A DNA stretch of 64,000 nucleotides from Chamaea fasciata. Taxonomy: Eukaryota; Chordata; Aves; Passeriformes; Sylviidae. The stretch is taken from positions 1,674,001-1,738,000 of the forward strand of contig JARCOQ010000003.1 of the NCBI GenBank assembly GCA_029207755.1, in the 5' to 3' direction. Positions 1-10,993 of this stretch are shown here, one piece after another. The notes under the pieces were generated by a model. That model did not search any database, was not told where the DNA came from, and saw only the letters and a program-made list of their open reading frames with translations. Each line of letters opens with the position of its first letter. Position 1 is the first letter of the stretch. Position numbers and translations under genes: made by a program.

Positions 1-218
1 AGTAACCCGGTTGGAGCGCAAACCCGGACCGGATTTCTCCGGGAGTCCGGAATGGAGTCAGCCGGTTGGAGCGAAAACCCGGACCGGATTTCTCCCGGAG
101 TCCGGAATGGAGTCAGCCGGTTGGGGGAAAAACCCGGACCGGATTTCTCCTGGAGTCCGGAATGGAGTCACCCGGTTGGAGCGCAAACCCGGACCGGATT
201 TCTCCCGGAGTCCGGAAC

Positions 219-629
219 GGAGTCACCCGGTTGGAGCGCAAACCCGGACCGGATTTCTCCGGGAGTCCGGAACGGAGTCACCTGATTGGCGCAAAAACCC
301 GGACCGTATTTCTCCCGGAGTCCGGAATGGAGTCACCCGGTTGGAGCGAAAACCCGGACCGGATTTCTCCCGGAGTCCGGAATGGAGTCACCCGGTTGGA
401 GCAAAAACCTGGACCAGATTTCTCCCGGAGTCCGGAATGGAGTCACCCGGTTGGAGCGAAAACCAGGACCGGATTTCTCCCGGAGTCCGGAATGGAGTCA
501 CCCGGTTGGAGCGCAAACCCGGACCGGATTTCTCCTGGAGTCCGGAATGGAGTCAGCCGGTTGGGGGAAAAACCCGGACCGGATTTCTCCTGGAGTCCGG
601 AATGGAGTCACCCGGTTGGAGCAAAAACC
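219..629 (+). repeat. Multi-unit block duplicated at 2089-2499
   Basis: By direct reading, bases 219-629 and 2089-2499 are identical (411 bp). They share rare variants: an aacggagtc unit, the cctgattggcgcaaaaac unit with ggaccgtattt, and a ttgggggaaaaac unit. The offset is 1870 bp, exactly 34 units. Flanking units differ, so this is a copied segment and not general homogeneity. Confidence 0.93.
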
Positions 630-2673
630 TGGACCGGATTTCTCCCAGAGTCCGGAATGGAGTCACCCGGTTGGAGCAAAAACCCGGACTGGATTTCAGC
701 CAGAGTACGGAATGGAGTCAGCCGGTTGGAGCGAAAACCCGGACCAGATTTCTCCCGGAGTCCGGAATGGAGTCAGCCGGTTGGAGCAAAAACCAGGACA
801 GGATTTCTCCCGGAGTCCGGAATGGAGTCACCCGGTTGGAGCGCAAACCCGGACCGGATTTCTCCCGGAGTCCGGAATGTAGTCACCCGGTTGGAGCGAA
901 AACCCATACCGGTTTTCTCCCGGAGTCCGGAATGGAGTCACCCTGTTGGAGCAAAAACCAGGACCGGATTTCTCCCGGAGTCCGGAATGGAGTCACCCGA
1001 TTGGAGCAAAAACCCGGACCGGATTTCTCCCGGAGTCCGGAATGGAGTCACCCGGTTGGAGCGAAAACCCGGACCGGATTTCTCCCGGAGTCCGGAATGG
1101 AGTCACCCGGTTGGAGCAAAAACCCGGACCGGATTTCTCCCGGAGTCCGGAATGGAGTCAGCCGGTTGGGGGAAAAACCCGGACCGGATTTCTCCTGGAG
1201 TCCGGAATGGAGTCACCCGGTTGGAGCAAAAACCTGGACCGGATTTCTCCCAGAGTCCGGAATGGAGTCACCCGGTTGGAGCAAAAACCCGGACTGGATT
1301 TCAGCCAGAGTACGGAATGGAGTCAGCCGATTGGAGCGAAAACCCGGACCAGATTTCTCCTGGAGTCCGGAATGGAGTCACCCGGTTGGAGCGAAAACCC
1401 GGACCGGATTTCTCCTGGAGTCCGGAATGGAGTCACCCGGTTGGAGCGCAAACCCGGACCAGATTTCTCCCGGAGTCCGGAATGGAGTCAGCCGGTTGGA
1501 GCAAAAACCCGGACCGGATTTCTCCGGGAGTTCGGAATGGAGTCACCCGATTGGAGCAAAAACCCGGACCGGATTTCTCCGGGAGTCCGGAATGGCGTCA
1601 GCCGGTTGGAGCAAAAACCTGGACCGGATTTCTCCCGGAGTCCGGAATGGAGTCACCCGGTTGGAGCAAAAACCAGGACCGGATTTCTCCCGGAGTCCGG
1701 AATGGAGTCACCCGGTTGGAGCAAAAACCCGGACCGGATTTCTCCCGGAGTCCGGAATGGAGTCACCTGGTTGGAGCAAAAACCAGGACCGGACTTCTCC
1801 GGGACTCCGGAATGGAGTCACCCGGTTGGAGCAAAAACCCAGACCGGATTTCTCCCGGAGTCCGGAATGGAGTCACCCAGTTGGAGCGAAAACCCGGACC
1901 GGATTTCTCCCGGAGTCCGGAATGGAGTCACCCGGTTGGAGCGCAAACCCGGACCGGATTTCTCCGGGAGTCCGGAATGGAGTCAGCCGGTTGGAGCGAA
2001 AACCCGGACCGGATTTCTCCCGGAGTCCGGAATGGAGTCAGCCGGTTTGGGGAAAAACCCGGACCGGATTTCTCCTGGAGTCCGGAATGGAGTCACCCGG
2101 TTGGAGCGCAAACCCGGACCGGATTTCTCCGGGAGTCCGGAACGGAGTCACCTGATTGGCGCAAAAACCCGGACCGTATTTCTCCCGGAGTCCGGAATGG
2201 AGTCACCCGGTTGGAGCGAAAACCCGGACCGGATTTCTCCCGGAGTCCGGAATGGAGTCACCCGGTTGGAGCAAAAACCTGGACCAGATTTCTCCCGGAG
2301 TCCGGAATGGAGTCACCCGGTTGGAGCGAAAACCAGGACCGGATTTCTCCCGGAGTCCGGAATGGAGTCACCCGGTTGGAGCGCAAACCCGGACCGGATT
2401 TCTCCTGGAGTCCGGAATGGAGTCAGCCGGTTGGGGGAAAAACCCGGACCGGATTTCTCCTGGAGTCCGGAATGGAGTCACCCGGTTGGAGCAAAAACCC
2501 AGACCGGATTTCTCCCGGAGTCCGGAATGGAGTCACCCAGTTGGAGCGAAAACCCGGACCGGATTTCTCCCGGAGTCCGGAATGGAGTCACCCGGTTGGA
2601 GCAAAAACCCGGACCGGATTTCTCCCGGAGTCCGGAATGGAGTCACCCGGTTGGAGCGCAAACCCGGACCGGA

Positions 2674-2907
2674 TTTCTCCCGGAGTCCGGAATGGAGTCA
2701 CCCTGTTGGAGCAAAAACCAGGACCGGATTTCTCCCGAAGTCCGGAATGGAGTCACCCGGTTGGAGCAAAAACCCGGACCGGATTTCTCCCGGAGTCCGG
2801 AATGGAGTCACCCGGTTGGAGCGAAAACCCGGACCGGATTTCTCCCGGAGTCCGGAATGGAGTCACCCGGTTGGAGCGAAAACTCGAACCGGATTTCTCC
2901 CGGAGTC
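2674..2907 (+). repeat. Multi-unit block duplicated at 4159-4392
   Basis: Bases 2674-2907 match 4159-4392 exactly by eye (234 bp, offset 1485 bp = 27 units). The block carries the rare variants ccctgttggagc, tctcccgaagtcc and aaactcgaaccgg in the same order. Both ends of the match are defined by single substitutions. Confidence 0.88.
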
Positions 2908-5900
2908 CGGAATGGAGTCACCCGGTTGGAGCAAAAACCTGGACCGGATTTCTCCCGGAGTCCGGAATGGAGTCACCCGGTTGGAGCGCAAACCCGGACC
3001 GGATTTCTCCCGGAGTCCGGAATGTAGTCACCCGGTTGGAGCGAAAACCAGGACCGGATTTCTCCCGGAGTCCGGAATGGAGTCACCCTGTTGGAGCAAA
3101 AACCAGGACCGGATTTCTCCCGAAGTCCGGAATGGAGTCACCCGGTTGGAGCAAAAACCCGGACCGGATTTCGCCGGGAGTCCGGAATGGAGTCACCCGG
3201 TTGGAGCGAAAACCCGGACCGGATTTCTCCCGGAGTCCGGAATGGAGTCAGCCGGTTGGATCAAAAACCAGGACCGGATTTCTCCGGGAGTCCGGAATGG
3301 AGTCAGCCGGTTGGAGCGAAAACCCGGACCGGATTTCTCCCGGAGTCCGGAATGGAGTCACCCGGTTGGAGCGAAAACCCGGACCGGATTTCTCCCGGAG
3401 TCCGGAATGGAGTCACCCGGTTGGAGCGAAAACTCGGACCGGATTTCTTCCGGAGTCTGGAATGGAGTCACCTGGTTGGAGCAAAAACCAGGACCGGACT
3501 TCTCCGGGACTCCGGAATGGAGTCAGCCGGTTGGAGCAAAAACCCGGACCGGATTTCTCCGGGAGTCCGGAATGGAGTCAGCCGGTTGGAGCAAAAACCA
3601 GGACCGGATTTCTCCCGGAGTCCGGAATGGAGTCACCCGGTTGGAGCGAAAACCCGGACCGGATTTCTCCCGGAGTCCGGAATGGAGTCACCCGGTTGGA
3701 GCGAAAACTCGAACCGGATTTCTCCCGGAGTCCGGAATGGAGTCAGCCGGTTGGAGCAAAAACCAGGACCGGATTTCTCCCGGAGTCCGGAATGGAGTCA
3801 CCCGGTTGGAGCAAAAACCAGGACCGGATTTCTCCCGGAGTCCGGAATGGAGTCACCCGGTTGGAGCAAAAACCAGGACCGGATTTCTCCCGGAGTCCGG
3901 AATGGAGTCACCCGGTTGGAGCGCAAACCCGGACCGGATTTTTCCCGGAGTCCGGAATGGAGTCACCCGGTTGGAGCGCAAACCCGGACCAGATTTCTCC
4001 CGGAGTCCGGAATGGAGTCACCCGGTTGGAGCAAAAACCCGGACCGGATTTCTCCCGGAGTCCGGAATGGAGTCACCCGGTTGGAGCGCAAACCCGGACC
4101 GGATTTCTCCCGGAGTCCGGAATGTAGTCACCCGGTTGGAGCGAAAACCCATACCGGTTTTCTCCCGGAGTCCGGAATGGAGTCACCCTGTTGGAGCAAA
4201 AACCAGGACCGGATTTCTCCCGAAGTCCGGAATGGAGTCACCCGGTTGGAGCAAAAACCCGGACCGGATTTCTCCCGGAGTCCGGAATGGAGTCACCCGG
4301 TTGGAGCGAAAACCCGGACCGGATTTCTCCCGGAGTCCGGAATGGAGTCACCCGGTTGGAGCGAAAACTCGAACCGGATTTCTCCCGGAGTCTGGAATGG
4401 AGTCACCTGGTTGGAGCAAAAACCAGGACCGGACTTCTCCGGGACTCCGGAATGGAGTCACCCGGTTGGAGCAAAAACCAGGACCGGATTTCTCCCGGAG
4501 TCCGGAATGGAGTCAGCCGGTTGGAGCGCAAACCCGGACCAGATTTCTCCCGGAGTCCGGAATGGAGTCACCCGGTTGGAGCGCAAACCCGGACCAGATT
4601 TCTCCCGGAGTCCGGAATGGAGTCACCCCGTTGGAGCAAAAACCCGGACCGGTTTTCTCCCGGAGTCCGGAATGGAGTCACCCTGTTGGAGCAAAAACCA
4701 GGACCGGATTTCTCCCGAAGTCCGGAATGGAGTCACCCGGTTGGAGCAAAAACCCGGACCGGATTTCTCCCGGAGTCCGGAATGGAGTCACCCGGTTGGA
4801 GCGAAAACCCGGACCGGATTTCTCCGGGAGTCCGGAATGGAGTCACCCGATTGGAGCAAAAACCCGGACCGGATTTCTCCGGGAGTCCGGAATGGAGTCA
4901 CCCGGTTGGAGCAAAAACCTGGACCGGATTTCTCCCAGAGTCCGGAATGGAGTCACCCGGTTGGAGCAAAAACCCGGACTGGATTTCAGCCAGAGTACGG
5001 AATGGAGTCACCCGGTTGGAGCGAAAACCCGGACCAGATTTCTCCCGGAGTCCGGAATGGAGTCAGCCGGTTGGAGCAAAAACCAGGACCGGATTTCTCC
5101 CGGAGTCCGGAATGGAGTCACCCGGTTGGAGCGAAAACCCGGACCAGATTTCTCCGGGAGTCCGGAATGGAGTCACCCGGTTGGAGCAAAAACCCGGACC
5201 GGATTTCTCCCGGAGTCCGGAATGGAGTCACCCGGTTGGAGCGAAAACCCGGACCGGATTTCTCCCGGAGTCCGGAATGGAGTCACCCGGTTGGAGCAAA
5301 AACCCGGACCGGATTTCTCCCGGAGTCCGGAATGGAGTCACCCGGTTGGAGCGCAAACCCGGACCAGATTTCTCCCGGAGTCCGGAATGTAGTCACCCGG
5401 TTGGAGCGAAAACCCGGACCGGATTTCTCCCGGAGTCCGGAATGGAGTCACCCGGTTGGAGCGAAAACCCGGACCGGATTTCTCCGGGAGTTCGGAATGG
5501 AGTCACCCGATTGGAGCAAAAACCCGGACCGGATTTCTCTGGGAGTCCGGAATGGAGTCAGCCGGTTGGAGCAAAAACCTGGACCGGATTTCTCCGGGAG
5601 TCCGGAATGGAGTCAGCCGGTTGGAGCAAAAACCAGGACCGGATTTCTCCCGGAGTCTGGAATGGAGTCACTCGGTTGGAGCAAAAACCAGGACCGGATT
5701 TCTCCCGGAGTCCGGAATGGAGTCAGCCGGTTGGAGCAAAAACCTGGACCGGATTTCTCCGGGAGTCCGGAATGGAGTCACCCGGTTGGAGCGCAAACCC
5801 GGACCAGATTTCTCCCGGAGTCCGGAATGGAGTCACCCGGTTGGAGCAAAAACCCGGACCGGATTTCTCCCGGAGTCCGGAATGGAGTCACCTGGTTGGA

Positions 5901-8660
5901 GCGCAAACCCGGACCGGATTTCTCCCGGAGTCCGGAATGTAGTCACCCGGTTGGAGCGAAAACCCATACCGGTTTTCTCCGGGAGTCCGGAATGGAGTCA
6001 GCCGGTTGGATCAAAAACCAGGACCGGATTTCTCCGGGAGTCCGGAATGGAGTCACCCGGTTGGAGCAAAAACCCGGACCGGATTTCTCCCGGAGTCCGG
6101 AATGGAGTCAGCCGGTTGGAGCGAAAATCAGGACCGGATTTCTCCCGGAGTCCGGAATGGAGTCACCCGGTTGGAGCGAAAACCCGGACCGGATTTCTCC
6201 CAGAGTCCGGAATGGAGTCACCCGGTTGGAGCGCAAACCCGGACCGGATTTCTCCCGGAGTCCGGAATGGAGTCACCCGGTTGGAGCGCAAACCCGGACC
6301 GGATTTCTCCGGGAGTCCGGAATGGAGTCAGCCGGTTGGAGCAAAAACCCGGACCGGATTTCTCCCAGAGTCCGGAATGGAGTCAGCCGGTTGGAGCAAA
6401 AACCCGGACCGGATTTCTCCTGGAGTCCGGAATGGAGTCACCCGGTTGGAGCAAAAACCCGGACCGGATTTCTCCGGGAGTCCGGAATGGAGTCAGCCGC
6501 TTGGAGCAAAAACCTGGACCAGATTTCTCCCGGAGTCCGGTATGGAGTCACCCGGTTGGAGCAAAAACCAGGACCGGATTTCTCCCGGAGTCCGGAATGG
6601 AGTCACCCGGTTGGAGCAAAAACCAGGACCGGACTTCTCCGGGACTCCGGTATGGAGTCACCCGGTTGGAGCAAAAACCCGGACCGGATTTCTCCGGGAG
6701 TCCGGAATGGAGTCAGCCGGTTGGAGCAAAAACCAGGACCGGATTTCTCCCGGAGTCCGGAATGGAGTCACCCGGTTGGAGCAAAAACCCGGACCGGATT
6801 TCTCCTGGAGTCCGGAATGGAGTCACCCGGTTGGAGCGCAAACCCGGACCGGATTTCTCCGGGAGTTCGGAATGGAGTCACCCGATTGGAGCAAAAACCC
6901 GGACCGGATTTCTCCCGGAGTCCGGAATGGAGTCACCCGGTTGGAGCAAAAACCAGGACCGGATTTCTCCCGGAGTCCGGAATGGAGTCACCCTGTTGGA
7001 GCAAAAACCAGGACCGGATTTCTCCCGGAGTCCGGAATGGAGTCACCTGGTTGGAGCAAAAACCAGGACCGGACTTCTCCGGGACTCCGGAATGGAGTCA
7101 CCCAGTTGGAGCGAAAACCCGGACCGGATTTCTCCCGGAGTCCGGAATGGAGTCACCCGGTTGGAGCGCAAACCCGGACCGGATTTTTCCCGGAGTCCGG
7201 AATGGAGTCACCCGGTTGGAGCGCAAACCCGGACCAGATTTCTCCCGGAGTCCGGAATGGAGTCACCCGGTTGGAGCAAAAACCCGGACCGGATTTCTCC
7301 CGGAGTCCGGAATGGAGTCACCCGGTTGGAGCGCAAACCCGGACCGGATTTCTCCCGGAGTCCGGAATGGAGTCACCCGGTTGGAGCGCAAACCCATACC
7401 GGTTTTCTCCCGGAGTCCGGAATGGAGTCACCCTGTTGGAGCAAAAACCAGGACCGGATTTCTCCCGGAGTCCGGAATGGAGTCACCCGGTTGGAGCAAA
7501 AACCCGGACCGGATTTCTCCCGGAGTCCGGAATGGAGTCACCCGGTTGGAGCGAAAATCAGGACCGGATTTCTCCCGGAGTCCGGAATGGAGTCACCCGG
7601 TTGGAGCGCAAACCCGGACCGGATTTCTCCGGGAGTCCGGAATGGAGTCAGCCGGTTGGGGGAAAAACCCGGACCGGATTTCTCCGGGAGTCCGGAATGG
7701 AGTCAGCCGGTTGGAGCAAAAACCTGGACCGGATTTCTCCCGGAGTCCGGAATGTAGTCACCCGGTTGGAGCAAAAACCCGGACCGGATTTCTCCGGGAG
7801 TCCGGAACGGAGTCACCCGGTTGGCGCAAAAACCCGGACCGGATTTCTCCCGGAGTCCGGAATGGAGTCACCCGGTTGGAGCAAAAACCCGGACCGGATT
7901 TCTCCTGGAGTCCGGAATGGAGTCAGCCGGTTGGAGCAAAAACCTGGACCGGATTTCTCCGGGAGTCCGGAATGGAGTCAGCCGGTTGGAGCAAAAACCA
8001 GGACCGGATTTCTCCCGGAGTCCGGAATGGAGTCACCCGGTTGGAGCGAAAACCAGGACCGGATTTCTCCCGGAGTCCGGAATGGAGTCAGCTGGTTGGA
8101 GCGAAAACCTGACCGGATTTCTCCGGGAGTCCGGAATGTAGTCACCCGGTTGGAGCGAAAACCCGGACCGGATTTCTCCCGGAGTCCGGAATGGAGTCAC
8201 CCGGTTGGAGCGCAAACCCGGACCGGATTTCTCCGGGAGTCCGGAATGGAGTCAGCCGGTTGGGGGAAAAACCCGGACCGGATTTCTTCTGGAGTCCGGA
8301 ATGGAGTCACCCGGTTGGAGCAAAAACCTGGACCGGATTTCTCCGGGAGTCCGGAATGGAGTCACCCGGTTGGAGCGAAAACCAGGACCGGATTTCTCCT
8401 GGAGTCCGGAATGGAGTCACCCGGTTGGAGCGAAAACCCGGACCGGATTTCTCCCGGAGTCCGGAATGGAGTCACCCGGTTGGAGCGCAAACCCGGACCG
8501 GATTTCTCCCGGAGTCCGGAATGGAGTCACCCGGTTGGAGCAAAAACCCGGACCAGATTTCTCTGGGAGTCCGGAATGGAGTCAGCCGGTTGGAGCAAAA
8601 ACCCGGACCGGATTTCTCCCGGAGTCCGGAATGGAGTCACCCGGTTGGAGCAAAAACCCG

Positions 8661-9090
8661 TTCTGGATTTCTCCCGGAGTCCGGAATGGAGTCACCCGGT
8701 TGGAGCGAAAACCAGGACCGGATTTCTCCCGGAGTCCGGAATGGAGTCACCCGGTTGGAGCGAAAATCCGGACCGGATTTCTCCCGGAGTTCGGAATGGA
8801 GTAACCCGGTTGGAGCAAAAACCCGGACCGGATTTCTCCGGGAGTCCGGAATGGAGTCAGCCGGTTGGAGCGAAAACCCGGACCGGATTTCTCCCGGAGT
8901 CCGGAATGGAGTCACCCGGTTGGAGCAAAAACCCGTTCTGGATTTCAGCCAGAGTACGGACTGGAGTCAGCCGGTTGGAGTGAAAACCAGGACCGGATTT
9001 CTCCCGGAGTCCGGAATGGAGTCACCCGGTTGGAGCGAAAATCCGGACCGGATTTCTCCCGGAGTTCGGAATGGAGTAACCCGGTTGGAG
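8661..9090 (+). repeat. Five-unit duplication near the right end of the array
   Basis: The rare variant acccgttctggattt occurs at about 8657 and again at about 8932, 275 bp (five units) apart. Both copies are followed in order by an accaggacc unit, a gcgaaaatccggacc unit and a gttcggaatggagtaaccc unit. The second copy then carries extra substitutions such as ttcagccagagtacggactgg. Confidence 0.85.
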
Positions 9091-9329
9091 CAAAAACCCA
9101 GACCGGATTTCTCCTATAGTCCGGAATGGAGTCGGCCAGTTGGAGTGAAAACACAGACTGGATTTTGCTCAGAGTCTGGAATGGAATCACCCAGATGGAG
9201 CAAAAACCCGGACTGGATTTTTCCGGAATATGGAATGGAGTCGGCTGGAGCAAATACCCGGACCGGCGTTTGTCTGGACTCTGGAATGGAGTCTGCCAGT
9301 TGGAGCGAAAACCCGGACCCAATGATTTT
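9080..9329 (+). repeat. Degenerate right edge of the 55-bp array
   Basis: The last four to five units are clearly more diverged than the interior. One unit is 55 bp, the next about 54 bp, the next about 51 bp, and the last is cut off after gcgaaaacccggaccc. Substitutions accumulate (for example cacagactggattttgctca in place of the usual core). This is the usual pattern at satellite margins, where units escape homogenisation by unequal exchange. Unique sequence begins at about 9330. Confidence 0.9.
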
Positions 9330-10897
9330 GTGCAAACTGCTGGCTGCAAACAGGATGGAATGCCCCTGTGGAGCAGAAGTTACTGATTTTACAAGGTGCT
9401 ATCAGGGGACAAAGCGGATGTGCCTGGCTCCAGATCGCTGCCTCATGTCTGCTGAAGATCTCTGTGGGCAAACTGGGAGCGATGCAGGGGGCTGTGGGTT
9501 CTGTGGGACAGAGACACACAAGCTGCAGTGTCTGTGGTAGCAACGACATCCAGTGTGGTGTGCTTTGCTGCTCACAAAATACCTTTTTCTTTTAAAATAC
9601 CTAAGTTTTGTTACTGTTATTTGGTGTTGTTTGCTCAGTTATTCAGAAAATACGTCCAGGCCCTCTTAAGAATGATGAGATTAGACTGAAATTTGCGGAG
9701 TTAAAGCGGTAGAAATTGGGTTCTTTCAAGTTGCTCTTATTTTAAAATTCCCTTTTTTTTCTAGATGCTCTGAAGTGCTACTCTGCAAACACAAAAGCAT
9801 AGACACTCACGGAAAAATCTGATCTAATTCAGCATCTTTGGGAGCTGCAGTCTCAAGCAGAACACCAAAGAGGAAAAAAAAAAACTGTGATAAAACCAAA
9901 AGAGAGCTGGCAACGTTTAGCATTCCCTGCTGTACACAGTGGCAGAGAGCTGCTGCCTCTGGAGGGATGGGACTGTTTCTCCAGCTTTGTCTTTCCCACT
10001 CTGGTAGAGCAAAATCATCCTTGAAGTTGCCCAGGTTACCTTAGAGTCCCTGAGAATCTGAGCATTTGAGTATTGAGTATTGAAAAGTGTATAAAATTTC
10101 AATGAGTGATGCTCTAGAATTAAAAAAAAAAACAAGTTAATTTGCTTCAGGTAACAGTAAATAGGTTGTACAGTCTTCCCTGATAAAACTTCCACGTATT
10201 TCTGGTAACACCTTGGCTCTAACTGTTACTTCTGCAGCAGCATCCTTCCCCTCATTTGTTTTACAGCATCACAGAACAGATTAGGTTGAGCTTGGAAAAA
10301 GCTGTTCCAAACCAGAGCAGAAATGCTCACACTAACCCAAACTGTTGCTCAAAGGTAGACAGGTTCTCAGTCTATTTACCTGTTAGGTTTTTTGTTATCT
10401 TTTCTAGGTGTAAGCACCCCAACGTATTAATTCTTAAGAACTTAAATGTTTTAGTAGCATTTTAAATCATTGTTTTCACTTTTCTTTCCTCAAGTAAAAC
10501 TTCTTGCCCCATTTACGTGTAAATGTGATTAGACCTGCACTGTGTGTTATGCACAAAATAAAGCTCAGCTTGCTACAGAACTTCCGACCTTACAGCCTTA
10601 ATTTTTGTGAGGTTCTGAGTGTCCTGACCTGTGCTATGTAATAAAAAAACCCTGAGTTTAGGACCTCGTGAGGAACAACAGCTTTAGTTCAATGGAAGAG
10701 TCTGCTAGTGGTCTGAGTTCCATTACTGTCATTCTTAATTGTGTCCTTTGAAGTGTTCAGCAGAGTCATGGGTTTAAAAATGTGACCTTTTTGGAGTCAG
10801 TGATATGTTACTTTTACCTGCATGCCCTGGGTCCTGTGGGAGTCAAGTCAGCACTTTTATAATGGCTTGAAACAACTGGGTATTTTTCTTCCTTTAG
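9330..10897 (+). other. EHBP1: Intron segment between the array and the first EHBP1 exon in the window
   Basis: No gene, RNA or confident repeat is seen. The segment is ordinary AT-leaning intronic DNA with short homopolymers. It ends in a normal acceptor: a pyrimidine-rich stretch and cctttag just before 10898. A stretch at 10263-10330 vaguely resembles a CR1 tail but is too diverged to call. Confidence 0.7.
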
Positions 10898-10993
10898 GCG
10901 CACAGCTGGCAGCCTGGAATCAAGAACCCATACCGTGGGGTGGTGGTGTGGCCTGTACCTGAAAATGTTGAAATTACTGTGACTCTCTTCAAG
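10898..10993 (+). CDS. EHBP1: EHBP1 exon encoding part of the NT-C2 domain
   Basis: This 96-nt exon encodes 32 codons, phase 0 at both ends. The translation starts AHSWQPGIKNPYRGVVVW and continues through PENVEITVTLFK. It is preceded by tttttcttcctttag and followed by gtacgt. The strand-rich pattern fits the middle of the N-terminal C2 domain. In the mammalian protein as I remember it, about 54 residues precede AHSWQ, so the initiating exon should be upstream, beyond the satellite array. Confidence 0.97.

Larger units (their letters stand above)
1..9329 (+). repeat. 55-bp satellite array, about 170 head-to-tail copies, left end outside window
   Basis: The sequence repeats every 55 bp from the first base. 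A unit runs: agtcacccggttggagcgaa, then aacccggaccggatttctcc, then cggagtccggaatgg. Marker variants recur at exact multiples of 55 (880, 3025, 4125, 5390, 5940 and 7755 are 39, 59, 82, 92 and 125 units from the first), so there is no net indel before about 8110. One base is lost there (gcgaaaacctgacc instead of gcgaaaacctggacc), and the register shifts by one. A consensus unit carries six CpGs. No forward frame of the unit has a stop codon, which creates open frames up to 5 kb (3091-8112); the reverse strand carries one TGA per unit. Exon order places the array in an EHBP1 intron upstream of the exon at 10898. I do not recognise the family by name. Tandem structure is directly visible; a protein product is unlikely. 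Confidence 0.98.

Noticed and set aside
3091..8112. 1,673-codon open frame encoding a tandem-repeat protein
   Set aside because: It lies entirely in the 55-bp satellite; all three forward frames are equally open, and starts and stops fall at unit variants. No promoter, splice or codon-bias evidence supports translation.
1..9080. ETS-type ccggaa core in every satellite unit as a binding platform
   Set aside because: The core is short and CpG containing; within a likely methylated repeat there is no basis to infer binding.
8033..9549. Reverse-strand open frames of 60-134 codons over the array edge
   Set aside because: They arise where the per-unit TGA is mutated near the decaying margin; they are shadows of the repeat.
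10263..10330. Possible CR1 3-prime tail remnant
   Set aside because: Only short stretches such as tcacagaac and gcttggaaaaagctgttcca resemble CR1; the terminal short repeats are absent.
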